32,413 nt of DNA, from positions 1,899,868 to 1,932,280 of the forward strand of contig CP070630.1 of assembly GCA_020356025.1 (NCBI GenBank), read 5' to 3'. The DNA is from Dehalococcoidia bacterium (GTDB lineage Bacteria > Chloroflexota > Dehalococcoidia > SM23-28-2). Below are positions 1 to 7,102 of this stretch, one piece after another (position 1 is the first letter of the stretch; each line of letters opens with the position of its first letter). The position numbers and the translations under genes are program-made. The notes below the pieces were generated by a model, which was not told the DNA's origin, made no database searches, and worked only from the letters and a program-made list of their open reading frames with translations.

Positions 1-233
1 GAAGTTCTGCTCGCTCCCATTTCCCAAGGGGCGTTCCTCACTCCTGTGGCGGAGGAGATGGAGATCAGGCGCTGCACGACGTGGATGCGGAAGTGGCTGC
101 CGTCTTGTTCCACAAAGGCAGAATCGAAGGCTCGATCACCTTCTGGACCCTTGCTCAAGGGACATCGGTCGATACAGCGGTTGAGTTCGCCACAAAGCAA
201 CTCGCCCGCATCGATGCCGCTTCAGAGGAGTAA
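1..233 (+). CDS. C-terminal end of a small lipoprotein-like protein (5' partial)
   Basis: The reading frame starting at base 3 is open to a TAA at 231-233 and continues off the left edge. Its last ~50 residues (EVAAVLFHKGRIEG, then TAVEFATKQLARIDAASEE at the end) align well with the C-terminus of the next gene (EVVSVTFRRDRLLADV, then EAIELARRLLARIEAGLDEQ). It is therefore the tail of a tandem paralogue, not untranslated leader. The Shine-Dalgarno sequence of the next gene lies inside its last codons and only 4 bases separate the two genes, so they are probably co-transcribed. The signal peptide and N-terminus are outside the window. Function unknown. Confidence 0.7.
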   Translation, partial: SSARSHFPRGVPHSCGGGDGDQALHDVDAEVAAVLFHKGRIEGSITFWTLAQGTSVDTAVEFATKQLARIDAASEE

Positions 234-237
234 CGCC

Positions 238-924
238 ATGATGCGTAGCGCTGTCAACGGTTTCCGATCGCTGTGGCTGGTCGTGGCCATCGCCGCCGTG
301 CTCTCTCTAGCCGCCTGCGGTGGGGGAGGTGAGACCGACGAGCAGTCGCCCACGCCAGCGGACGAGACGGCGACTGTCGAGTCGGAAGAACTGGACGCAC
401 TGATGCTCCAGCCGGAAGATCTACCCCAGGGCTTCTCCTACAACCTCATCAGCGAGGTGGCCCCTCTGGCAGCGGATCTGGGCGACCCTGAGGAGCGAAC
501 GACGGGACGTAAGCTGCGGTCGCTACTGGAGGAGAGTCTGCAGGGGGAGGGCAAGACTGTCTGCATTGTTAGCGACCTCGAGCTCTACGAGAGCGCGGAG
601 GCTGCCGCCGCCAGATTGACAGAGGAGCAGCAGACAATAGAGGCGATGGCCGCCGGCCTTCCGGCGGAGGAGGGCATACCGGAGAAGCTTGATCTGCCCG
701 CCATCGGCGACGAGGCCAGCGGCTTCTTCCTCTCGGCTCCTCGGGTAAGCTTCTGTGGATGGGAGGCTGTCCAGGCAGAGGTGGTCTCTGTGACGTTTCG
801 AAGGGATAGATTGCTGGCCGATGTCAGGACCTACACCCTCGGCGAGGGCGCGTCAACTGACGAAGCCATCGAGTTGGCCAGAAGGCTCCTGGCTCGCATC
901 GAGGCGGGCCTGGACGAGCAATAG
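238..924 (+). CDS. Predicted secreted lipoprotein, function unknown
   Basis: A 228-residue protein. A hydrophobic signal segment (residues 11-25) ends in a lipobox LAAC with the lipidated Cys at 27, followed by a Gly/Thr/Pro/Glu-rich linker, so the protein should be anchored outside the membrane. The mature part (about 45-228) is acidic and helical, with two cysteines (KTVCIV and VSFCGW) that could form a disulfide. I chose the ATG at 238 because AGAGGAG at 224-230 sits 7 bases upstream and because it places the signal peptide at the very N-terminus. The same frame is open back to 46, but that extension would overlap the real upstream gene and bury the signal peptide. The C-terminus is paralogous to the preceding gene. 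I recognise no named family. Confidence 0.8.
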   Translation: MMRSAVNGFRSLWLVVAIAAVLSLAACGGGGETDEQSPTPADETATVESEELDALMLQPEDLPQGFSYNLISEVAPLAADLGDPEERTTGRKLRSLLEESLQGEGKTVCIVSDLELYESAEAAAARLTEEQQTIEAMAAGLPAEEGIPEKLDLPAIGDEASGFFLSAPRVSFCGWEAVQAEVVSVTFRRDRLLADVRTYTLGEGASTDEAIELARRLLARIEAGLDEQ

Positions 925-938
925 ACTGGGAGGTCATC

Positions 939-2126
939 ATGAGCAATCGCAATATCTCCGACCTGCATCCTCCTTCTCGCATCCTTCTGGGCGCTGGGCC
1001 GTCCAACGTTCATCCCCGGGTCTATCAGGCCATGATGGCGCCGATTCTGGGCCATCTCGATCCTGACTTTCTCCACATCATGGACGAGACCAAAGACCTC
1101 CTGCGGGCGGTTTTCCGCACCCAGAACGAGGAGACCATCGCTGTCTCTGGCACCGGCAGCGCTGGCATGGAGGCGGCGGTCGCCAATCTTATCGAGCCGG
1201 GCGAGCGGGCGGTGGTCTGTGTCGCCGGTTTCTTCGGCGACCGCATCGCCGAGATGGCCTCCCGCTATGGCGCGGAGGTGACGCGGGTGGAGGCCGAGTG
1301 GGGCCGCATCATCGAGCCGGAGGCAGTGGAGGCCGCGCTCAAGGCCGCTAGCCGCACCAAGCTGGTGGCTATCGTCCACGCCGAGACCAGCACTGGCATT
1401 CATCAACCTCTGGACGATATCGTCCGCCTGACCCACGAGCACGGCGCTCTACTCTTGGTGGACGCCGTCACCTCTCTGGCGGGATGCGAGCTGGCGGTGG
1501 ACGATTGGGGCATCGATGCCTGTCACAGCGCCTCCCAGAAGTGCCTCTCCTGCCCGCCGGGAACGGCTCCCCTCACGTTCAGTACCCGCGCTGTCGATGC
1601 TCTCCGCAGCCGCGAGACCAAGGTGCGCAGCTGGTACCTGGATATGACTCTCTTGGACAACTACTGGGGCGGCAAGCGTGCCTATCACCACACGGCGCCT
1701 ATGAGCATGGTCTACGCTCTGCGCGAGGGCCTTCGCCTGGTGCTGGAAGAGGGGCTGGAGGCTCGACTGGGCCGTCATCAGCGCAACGGTCAGGCTCTCC
1801 GGGCCGGGCTGGAGGCTATGGGCCTGACCTTGCACGCGCAGGAGGCCTATCGCCTGCCTGTAATCACCACAGTGCGCGTCCCCGATGGAATAGACGATTT
1901 GAAGTTGCGCCGCGCCCTCCTGTACGAGCACAATATCGAGATCGCCGGTGGGTTGGGGCCCCTGGCGGGCAAGGTATGGCGCATCGGCCTCATGGGCGTC
2001 GCTTCTTCGGCAGAGAACGTGCTGGCGGTGCTGGCCGCTCTGGAGCAGGAGCTATCGGCTCAGGGGTTCCGTCTGGAGAAGGGCGCGGGGGTGGCTGCGG
2101 CCGATCGGGCGCTGGGGGAGGGCTAG
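939..2126 (+). CDS. Class V PLP-dependent aminotransferase (alanine-glyoxylate / serine-pyruvate type)
   Basis: A 395-residue fold-type I aminotransferase. It has the family's N-terminal LLGAGPSNVHPRV motif (16-28), the cofactor-contacting SGTGSAGMEA region (70-79), Asp175 in LLLVDAVTS (pyridine-nitrogen partner) and the Schiff-base Lys201 in SASQKCLSCPPG. Length is normal for alanine-glyoxylate, serine-glyoxylate or purine-catabolic (PucG-like) enzymes. It probably transfers an amino group from alanine or serine to glyoxylate in the cytoplasm, but the donor cannot be read from sequence and no purine or serine-cycle genes are nearby. A strong Shine-Dalgarno GGGAGGT (928-934) precedes the ATG. 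It starts 14 bases after the lipoprotein gene, so co-transcription is possible although the functions look unrelated. Confidence 0.9.
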   Translation: MSNRNISDLHPPSRILLGAGPSNVHPRVYQAMMAPILGHLDPDFLHIMDETKDLLRAVFRTQNEETIAVSGTGSAGMEAAVANLIEPGERAVVCVAGFFGDRIAEMASRYGAEVTRVEAEWGRIIEPEAVEAALKAASRTKLVAIVHAETSTGIHQPLDDIVRLTHEHGALLLVDAVTSLAGCELAVDDWGIDACHSASQKCLSCPPGTAPLTFSTRAVDALRSRETKVRSWYLDMTLLDNYWGGKRAYHHTAPMSMVYALREGLRLVLEEGLEARLGRHQRNGQALRAGLEAMGLTLHAQEAYRLPVITTVRVPDGIDDLKLRRALLYEHNIEIAGGLGPLAGKVWRIGLMGVASSAENVLAVLAALEQELSAQGFRLEKGAGVAAADRALGEG

Positions 2127-2141
2127 ACCGCCACTGTCACC

Positions 2142-2194
2142 CTGAGCGAAGCGAAGGGTCTCCACGTTTCGTCGGGATGTTTCGCTGCGCTCAG
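2142..2194. repeat. Dispersed 'HPERSEGS'-type hairpin repeat between convergent genes
   Basis: CTGAGCGAAGCGAA (2142-2155) pairs with TTCGCTGCGCTCAG (2181-2194), giving a 14-bp stem with one mismatch around a 25-base loop. Read on the + strand, the first arm and its flank translate as HPERSEGS, the signature of a dispersed repeat I recall from many Chloroflexota and other environmental genomes. It lies between the convergent aminotransferase and ABM genes, where it could also act as a bidirectional transcription barrier, although no T-tract follows. Only one copy is seen in this window. Confidence 0.7.
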
Positions 2195-2215
2195 CCTACC
2201 TGCGGCCGGTAGCAC

Positions 2216-2545
2216 CTAGTGCGATGTCCCGCTCAGCAGGTCCGTCCTGACCTCGTAGTGCTGCGAGCGCTCGTCGAAGCGTGAAAGCAGCGTCCGTGCC
2301 TCCGACGGCACGACCGCGGCCTCGTAGTCCTCGCTGGCGAACTCCCGCACGGCTTCCAGCGAATCGAACCACATCACGGTGACGAACTCGACCTCCTCGC
2401 CCAGGTTGCGGCGGAAGAGTTGGATTCCCTTGTAGCCGGCGATGCCCCTGCTCGCGATGCCGGTGAAGATCTCGCTCTTGAGCAACGCTTCGTAAGAGTC
2501 GGCGTTGCCGGGCGAAGTATAGCCATGCCAAACGCGGCTGATCAT
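2216..2545 (-). CDS. ABM-fold (antibiotic biosynthesis monooxygenase-like) small protein
   Basis: A 109-residue protein resembling dimeric alpha-beta barrel proteins of the antibiotic biosynthesis monooxygenase family. It begins with ISRVWHGYTSPGNADSYEALL and continues with LFRRNLGEEVEFVTVMWFDSLEAVREFA, the typical strand-helix-strand pattern in which a hydrophobic strand is followed by a W/F-D-S-x-E-A-V turn. Such proteins range from heme-degrading enzymes to quinol monooxygenases, and many have no known activity. The catalytic residues of a specific subfamily are not evident. The ATG lies 26 bases downstream of the LarA-family gene on the same strand, so it is probably its operon partner. 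The end faces the aminotransferase gene across the hairpin repeat. Confidence 0.7.
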   Translation of the reverse strand: MISRVWHGYTSPGNADSYEALLKSEIFTGIASRGIAGYKGIQLFRRNLGEEVEFVTVMWFDSLEAVREFASEDYEAAVVPSEARTLLSRFDERSQHYEVRTDLLSGTSH

Positions 2546-2571
2546 GCTTCCGTCTCTGTGACAGCTGTAGC

Positions 2572-3852
2572 TTACGCCTCCACCCGCGGCACGGCAAGCT
2601 GGCCGAAGGGCAGCACCAGAATGCTGGGCTCGTTGCCGTCATTTTTTCGCCGGCAATCCTCCAACAGGGCAGCCACCGTTTCGTTGATGTCTCGGCAGTG
2701 CTTCAGGTGAGTTCTCCTCGTCTGTTCGGGGCCCAGGGACGAATAGAGGTAGACATCGGCTCTGACCTGCACCATGGTTTGGCACTGGATCGCCCACTGC
2801 TCTAGCTCAGCGAACCCCGGCTCCAGCACCATGTCCAGCAGCTCCCGCGGCGTCTTTCGCCAGGCAAGCATTTCCGCGTAGTGAGCCTGGCCCAGGCCAT
2901 CGGCACACTCGGCAGCCAGAACGATCGCCCCGCCTTCCTTCACTGCCTGGGCGGCTACTGACATCCCTTTGACCGACTGGTAGAGATTGATGTCGGCTGG
3001 GTAGCCCATGTTGGTGGACACCACTATGTCGTATCGCTGATGCAGGGGCTGTACGTGGGCTCTCTCGGCGAAGGCGATGCCGGCATCGTGGGCCTGGACC
3101 ATCTCCCCGGCGAACACGCCTGTGACCTCCTTGCGCTCGTTCAGGGTGACGTTGACGATGAAGGCTGGTTGCGTGGCCAGAGCCACCCGTCGCGCCTCTT
3201 CGAAGACCGGGTTTCCTTCCGCGTGGCACCAAGTAGCTCTGGGGTGGGCAAGCATGGAGCCCCCGTGGTTGCTCATGATGATCTCGGCGTCGGCGATGCC
3301 CGGCAGGACGGCCTTGCCGCCGCCGGAATAGCCGGCGAACATGTGGGGTTCCACGAAGCCGGTGAGGATCCTGACATCGGCTCGCATGTAGTCGCCGTTG
3401 ATCCAGATCTCTGCCCCGCGCTCGTTCTTGGAGAGGAAGGTCTGCTGCTCCCTGTCTCTGGCGTCGTGCTGGACGATGCGATAGCTGTCGACGACGTCCT
3501 GGCCCAGCATCGCTATCAGCTCCTCGCGGGTGTTGGGGCGATGCATGCCGGTGGCGTTGACGAGGGCGACGTTCTCCTTGGGCACTCCCCTGGCAGCCAG
3601 TTCGGCCAGGATGGCGGGGAGGAGGATGTGGTTGGGCGTCGGGCGGGTGATATCGCTGAAGACGATGGCCACTCTATCGGTGGGTCGCACCAGCTCGGCC
3701 AGCGGCGGCGATCCGATGGGCTGGCGCAGGGCCTGGCGCACGGCCTCCTCCGGCCGGACTAGAGCGGGCACGCGCTCGGGCAGGAGCACCTGGGCCTGCG
3801 TTGGCAGTTCCACCTCCAGGCCCTGGCGTCCGTAGGGAAGGTGAACCTTCAT
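2572..3852 (-). CDS. LarA-family nickel-pincer-dependent racemase/epimerase (DUF2088)
   Basis: A 426-residue LarA homologue. LarA interconverts D- and L-lactate with a nickel-pincer nucleotide; other family members act on other 2-hydroxyacids. The key residues of the Lactobacillus plantarum enzyme are all found at a constant offset of four: His104 (TGMHRP), His170 (VEPHMF, Ni-facing base), Lys180 (GGGKAVLPG, covalent cofactor anchor) and His196 (SNHGG, Ni ligand). A DxTRPTP motif lies at 67-73. The enzyme is thus predicted to be active, but the substrate is open. The cofactor-making genes larB, larC and larE are not in the window. It starts with ATG after a GGGAAG Shine-Dalgarno. The ABM-like gene follows 26 bases later; the MarR regulator gene lies 163 bases upstream. 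Confidence 0.85.
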   Translation of the reverse strand: MKVHLPYGRQGLEVELPTQAQVLLPERVPALVRPEEAVRQALRQPIGSPPLAELVRPTDRVAIVFSDITRPTPNHILLPAILAELAARGVPKENVALVNATGMHRPNTREELIAMLGQDVVDSYRIVQHDARDREQQTFLSKNERGAEIWINGDYMRADVRILTGFVEPHMFAGYSGGGKAVLPGIADAEIIMSNHGGSMLAHPRATWCHAEGNPVFEEARRVALATQPAFIVNVTLNERKEVTGVFAGEMVQAHDAGIAFAERAHVQPLHQRYDIVVSTNMGYPADINLYQSVKGMSVAAQAVKEGGAIVLAAECADGLGQAHYAEMLAWRKTPRELLDMVLEPGFAELEQWAIQCQTMVQVRADVYLYSSLGPEQTRRTHLKHCRDINETVAALLEDCRRKNDGNEPSILVLPFGQLAVPRVEA

Positions 3853-4015
3853 GGCGCTTCCCAGTCTAGACGGCCAGCGGGAGGTGTGTCTAGAACGAGC
3901 GCAGACAGAGGAAGGCCGGGCTCCCCGCCGGCGGTGTGCACTTCATGAGGCTTAGCGCCGCCAAGCTACGACGGGCCGTGGGGGGAGGCGGTGGAGGGTG
4001 TATCCTCCTCTACGA

Positions 4016-5077
4016 TTAACCTGCTTCGCCAAGAGATGGTCTCGGCGCCTCGGAGTCGGTGTCGCGTGCCCGGGCGTCGGCCGCCCGCTCCGCCGCGGCG
4101 CACAACTTGGGCAGCAAAGACAGCACACGCTCCACCTCATCGTCGCTCAATCCCTGGTATAGCTCGTTGGCAAAACTGTTGGCTGCTCCTAAGCTCTCCA
4201 GCACCTTGTGGTTGCCTTGCTCTGTTATCTCTGCCAGCATAGTGCTGCTAGCCCGGCTCCCGCCCCACCTCCTGACGAAACCGGCCCGCTCCACTGCGCA
4301 CAGGACTGACCCCACCCTTTCCTGATGCAAGCCGGTGATGCGGGCGATATCGTCTTCTGCCACGCTGTCGCCTGCCTCTGCCAGGATGGCCAGGACGTGC
4401 AGTTGCGGTACCGTAAGACTCAGGCTGTGAGACTTCCTTCTCCATATTCTGTCGGCGTGATTGGACCACTCGGCGGCTCGCAACCACGCCGCCAGCCCCC
4501 AGGTGCGCGGGCGGCTATGCGACCCGGACACCAGTGTGCCAGTGAGAGTCTGTACTGTCCCTGCACCCTTACGCGTGCCGTATCGGCGGTCTTGAGATAC
4601 TTCCCTTTCATCCGTTCCGGCGTATGCTACCACCTTCCGCACCTTGGCCCGCATGAATTCTGTGCCTTCTCTCCCTCCCGGTTCCATGACCTCGCGTATG
4701 AACTCGAACATCGCAGGCGCAACGCTATCCAGCAGCCGCTGGCCGCCCTCTTCCATCCGTACGAGAACCTTGCGGCGGTCTTTCTGCTGATGCGAGCGCG
4801 TCACCAGCCCCCGCTCCTCGAGCTTGTCCACGGCTCGTCTCAGGCGATCCGTCTCGAAGAGGGTCGCGCGCGTGATCTGTCCAACGGGGAGGGCATCACC
4901 TGCGTTGGCGAGGCAGATCAGCACGACTAGCTCCTCGTTCGACAGCTCGAACGGTTGCAGGATTGCGTCTACAGCCTGGGAGAGCAAATTGAAGAGGCGA
5001 CGGACGGTGGTCCAGGCGTCCACTCCACTCCGCCCGCGAAATCTGCCCTGCTGGCTCGGCAAACCGCGGTCGTGCAT
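4016..5077 (-). CDS. Tandem MarR-like winged-helix regulator (two HTH domains in one chain)
   Basis: A 353-residue protein with two MarR-like modules. The first (about 21-150) has LSNEELVVLICLANAGDALP, then a recognition-helix region ATLFETDRLRRAVDKLEERG and a wing with SHQQKDRRKVLVRM. The second (about 190-335) has LTVPQLHVLAILAEAGDSV, then HQERVGSVLCAVERAGFVRR. MarR proteins normally carry one domain in ~150 residues and dimerise, so this looks like a fused pseudo-dimer. The second wing lacks the usual DxR motif (it reads WGGSRASSTML). I chose the ATG at 5077 because GGGAGGTGG (5084-5092) stands 6 bases upstream. The frame is open to 5227, but that ATG overlaps the -10 box of a good promoter. 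Targets may be the larA-ABM genes downstream or its own promoter. Ligand unknown. Confidence 0.8.
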   Translation of the reverse strand: MHDRGLPSQQGRFRGRSGVDAWTTVRRLFNLLSQAVDAILQPFELSNEELVVLICLANAGDALPVGQITRATLFETDRLRRAVDKLEERGLVTRSHQQKDRRKVLVRMEEGGQRLLDSVAPAMFEFIREVMEPGGREGTEFMRAKVRKVVAYAGTDEREVSQDRRYGTRKGAGTVQTLTGTLVSGSHSRPRTWGLAAWLRAAEWSNHADRIWRRKSHSLSLTVPQLHVLAILAEAGDSVAEDDIARITGLHQERVGSVLCAVERAGFVRRWGGSRASSTMLAEITEQGNHKVLESLGAANSFANELYQGLSDDEVERVLSLLPKLCAAAERAADARARDTDSEAPRPSLGEAG

Positions 5078-5218
5078 CTGGCTCCACCTCCCCGGCTGTG
5101 GAGCACGCATGAGTAAGCACTGCGCTGACGCCGCTAGGCCTGCACCCACCAGAGGCCGGACTGTGGGGGTCAGGGCGCCATGCGACACGCCCACTGGTGC
5201 AGGCGGATCGCTGGTGAC

Positions 5219-5249
5219 ATTGTACATAATGCGTAGATAGTTGGCAACT
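5219..5249 (-). promoter_or_regulatory. Promoter of the tandem MarR gene with an overlapping palindrome
   Basis: On the minus strand, a -35 box TTGCCA (5247-5242) and a -10 box TACAAT (5224-5219) are separated by exactly 17 bases. The palindrome AGTTGGCAACT (5239-5249) overlaps the -35 box and is a plausible operator for autorepression. The predicted transcript would begin near 5212, leaving a leader of roughly 135 bases before the ATG at 5077. I see no structured regulatory RNA in that leader. Confidence 0.65.
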
Positions 5250-5277
5250 GCGGGGGTCTGCCGGCTCTACTGCGCTC

Positions 5278-6036
5278 TCAGATATTCGACCGGCTCTGGC
5301 CGCCGTCCACGTTGACGCAGGCGCCGGTCACCCAGCTAGCCCGGTCCGAGGCCAGGAAGACCACCACGTTGGCCACCTCCTCGGCGGTGCCGAAGCGACC
5401 CGCGGGGATGTTCTGCCGCACGAACTGGGCCATGCCCTCCGGGTCCTCTTGCTGTCGGCGCCACCAGGAGCCGCCGGGGTGGCTGACGCTGCCGGGAGCC
5501 ACCGAGTTCACCCGAATATTCTGGTGCGCAAGCTCCAGGGCCATCATCTTGGCGTGGCTGATCATCGCTGCCTTCAACGCATTGTAGGTGGGAATGCCGC
5601 CTGACTCGCGGCCCCAGATGGAGGCGATGTGCACTATTGCCCCGCTGCCCGCCCGCTGCATATGGGGGACGACGAGGCGGGTGGCGCGGACGGCCGTCAG
5701 AAGGATCGTCTGGAAAGTGGCCTGCCAGGCCTCGTCCGAATCGGCGGCCACCGAGCCGTCCACGTTGTTCACCAGGATATCGATGCGTCCGAAGGCGTCG
5801 GCGGCGGCCTGCACCAGCCGCTCCGCATCCTCGGCTTTGGTGACGTCGGCCTCCACCGCCAGGGCCCGAACTCCCCTGGCCTCGACCTCCTTTGCTGCCT
5901 CGACCAGCCTCTCCGAGCCGCGGGCGCAGAGGGCGATGTCGCAGCCCTCCTCAGCCAGGCCCAGGGCGATGGCTCGGCCGATGCCGCGGCTGGCGCCGGT
6001 GACGATCGCTGCTTTGCCCTTCAGTCCTAGATCCAC
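5278..6036 (-). CDS. Classical short-chain dehydrogenase/reductase (SDR)
   Basis: A 252-residue NAD(P)-dependent oxidoreductase. It has the cofactor motif TGASRGIG (13-20), Asn90-Asn91 in a NNVDG variant of the NNAG motif, Ser139 in IVHIASI, and the catalytic Tyr151-x3-Lys155 (YNALK). The C-terminal SDR motif reads ASWVTGACVNVDGG. Such enzymes reduce 3-oxoacyl thioesters or oxidise assorted alcohols; the substrate is not determinable. A 3-hydroxyacyl-CoA dehydrogenase role would suit the divergent hydratase genes, but that is inference. The start is GTG: the frame has a stop 19 bases upstream and no ATG nearby. An AAGGAAGGG stretch sits somewhat far upstream as ribosome-binding site. It has its own divergent promoter. 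Confidence 0.9.
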   Translation of the reverse strand: MDLGLKGKAAIVTGASRGIGRAIALGLAEEGCDIALCARGSERLVEAAKEVEARGVRALAVEADVTKAEDAERLVQAAADAFGRIDILVNNVDGSVAADSDEAWQATFQTILLTAVRATRLVVPHMQRAGSGAIVHIASIWGRESGGIPTYNALKAAMISHAKMMALELAHQNIRVNSVAPGSVSHPGGSWWRRQQEDPEGMAQFVRQNIPAGRFGTAEEVANVVVFLASDRASWVTGACVNVDGGQSRSNI

Positions 6037-6105
6037 GACGATCTCTGCCCTTCCTTAAGCTCTGGGCGCTCCAAATGGCAAAAGGCGCAGGCGCATCCGG
6101 CGCGG

Positions 6106-6139
6106 ATAATACAACGCCCGTTGCCCTGATTGCAACGGG
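6106..6139 (-). promoter_or_regulatory. SDR promoter with an 8-bp inverted-repeat operator candidate
   Basis: On the minus strand, a -35 box TTGCAA (6135-6130) and a -10 box TATTAT (6111-6106) are 18 bases apart. A perfect inverted repeat, CCCGTTGC (6117-6124) and GCAACGGG (6132-6139) with a 7-base spacer, covers the -35 box. Its 23-bp span is typical of operators for dimeric HTH regulators. The divergent hydratase promoter starts only 12 bases away, so one bound regulator could affect both genes. Confidence 0.6.
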
Positions 6140-6150
6140 GCCTGGCTTCA

Positions 6151-6179
6151 TTGACACCATTTGTGGGCCTTGCTACGAT
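6151..6179 (+). promoter_or_regulatory. Promoter of the beta-oxidation gene cluster
   Basis: A perfect -35 box TTGACA (6151-6156) lies 17 bases from a -10 box TACGAT (6174-6179). Transcription would start near 6186, leaving a very short leader of about 14 bases before the ATG at 6200. This rules out the in-frame TTG at 6161, which lies inside the promoter. Confidence 0.75.
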
Positions 6180-6199
6180 ACCTGACGCTGGAAGCGGCG

Positions 6200-6976
6200 A
6201 TGCCCTATCAGATCATCAGGCTCTCGAAGCGCGACGCTATCGCCTACCTCGACTTGCAGCGTCCCGAGCAGGGAAACTGTATCGACGGCCAGTTGCTGCA
6301 AGGGCTGGCGGACGCCTGCGCCGAGATAAACGACGACCCCCAGGTGCGGGTGGCCATCCTCAGCGGGGGCGACGCCCCTGTCTTTTCCCTGGGCTGGGAC
6401 ACGTCACTGCTGGTCGCAGAAGAGGAGCCCACTCGCCGCCTGGAGTTCCTGGGCTGTGCTTTCGATTGCCTGCCCCAGCTCTCGCGACCGGTCATCTGCG
6501 CCATCAACGGCGATGCCATCAGTGCCGGCCTGGAGCTGGCTCTGGCCTGCGACGTTCGTCTGGCCTGCGCTGAGGCCCGCTTCGCCCTGCCCGAGACCTC
6601 CTGGGGCTTGATACCCATGGGCGGGGGCAGTCAGCGCCTGGGCCGCATCGTTGGGCGGGGCAAAGCCCTGGAGCTGATCCTCACCGCGGAGGCCATCGAC
6701 GCCCAGGAGGCCCATCGCATCGGCCTGGTGAGGCGGGTGGTGCCGCGCGATAGGCTGATGGCCGAAGCCACGGCCTTGGCCGAGCGCATCGCCGCGCGCG
6801 GGCCGATTGCTGTGCGTTACGCCAAGGAGGCGGTGAGCAAGGGCCTGGACATGACCCTGGAGCAGGCTCTACGCTTCGAGACAGACTTGACGATAATCCT
6901 TCAGACCACCGAGGATCGAGCGGAGGGCGTGCGTGCCTTTCTGGACAAGCGGCCGCCGCAGTTCCACGGACGATAG
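6200..6976 (+). CDS. Enoyl-CoA hydratase/isomerase family protein (crotonase fold), copy 1
   Basis: A 258-residue crotonase-fold protein. The two acidic residues used for water addition in enoyl-CoA hydratases are kept as Glu112 (SAGLELALACD) and Glu132 (ALPETSWGLIP). The oxyanion-hole segments are VFSLGWD (61-67) and INGDAISAG (102-110). The first of these is divergent from the usual AGAD, so the substrate or reaction may differ from plain hydration. The ATG at 6200 is chosen because a near-consensus promoter ends at 6179 and GGAAG lies just upstream. It is paralogous to the hydratase at 8450-9235, most clearly at the C-terminus, where both share RYAKEAV and GLDM and end with PPQF or APQF. 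It is the first gene of the fatty-acid cluster. Confidence 0.88.
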   Translation: MPYQIIRLSKRDAIAYLDLQRPEQGNCIDGQLLQGLADACAEINDDPQVRVAILSGGDAPVFSLGWDTSLLVAEEEPTRRLEFLGCAFDCLPQLSRPVICAINGDAISAGLELALACDVRLACAEARFALPETSWGLIPMGGGSQRLGRIVGRGKALELILTAEAIDAQEAHRIGLVRRVVPRDRLMAEATALAERIAARGPIAVRYAKEAVSKGLDMTLEQALRFETDLTIILQTTEDRAEGVRAFLDKRPPQFHGR

Positions 6977-6991
6977 GAGCGCGAAGGGAGT

Positions 6992-7102
6992 ATGCAGGTC
7001 ATCCTGAAGACAGGCGAGACCATGCGTGCCCTCATGTCCCTCATCGTCTCACAGGTTAGGGAGGAAGCCTCTCGCGGGTCTAGAAGAGGCCGCCGATGTT
7101 GA
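6992..7102 (+). CDS. Candidate small ORF (36 residues) upstream of the nuclease-like gene
   Basis: An ATG at 6992 opens a 36-codon frame ending in TGA at 7100-7102. A purine-rich GAAGGGAG run precedes it, but the spacing to the ATG is short. The peptide starts MQVILKTGETMRALMSL and ends in a basic tail, SRGSRRGRRC. The frame overlaps the start of the nuclease-like gene, including a TGATG junction with that gene's third codon. It could be a leader peptide, a small partner protein, or the remnant of a longer gene broken when the module arrived. I do not recognise it and it may not be translated. Confidence 0.3.
   Translation: MQVILKTGETMRALMSLIVSQVREEASRGSRRGRRC

Noticed and set aside
46-237. 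N-terminal extension of the first lipoprotein back to 46
   Set aside because: It buries the signal peptide, and the same bases encode the tail of a paralogue in another frame.
3950-3966. Palindrome-like GCTTAGCG/CGCCAAGC in the larA upstream gap
   Set aside because: Short, with a mismatch and almost no loop; neither operator nor terminator can be supported. No larA promoter was found in this 163-base gap.
5078-5227. Longer start of the tandem MarR protein at 5227
   Set aside because: That ATG overlaps the -10 box of the promoter, and a strong Shine-Dalgarno precedes the ATG at 5077.
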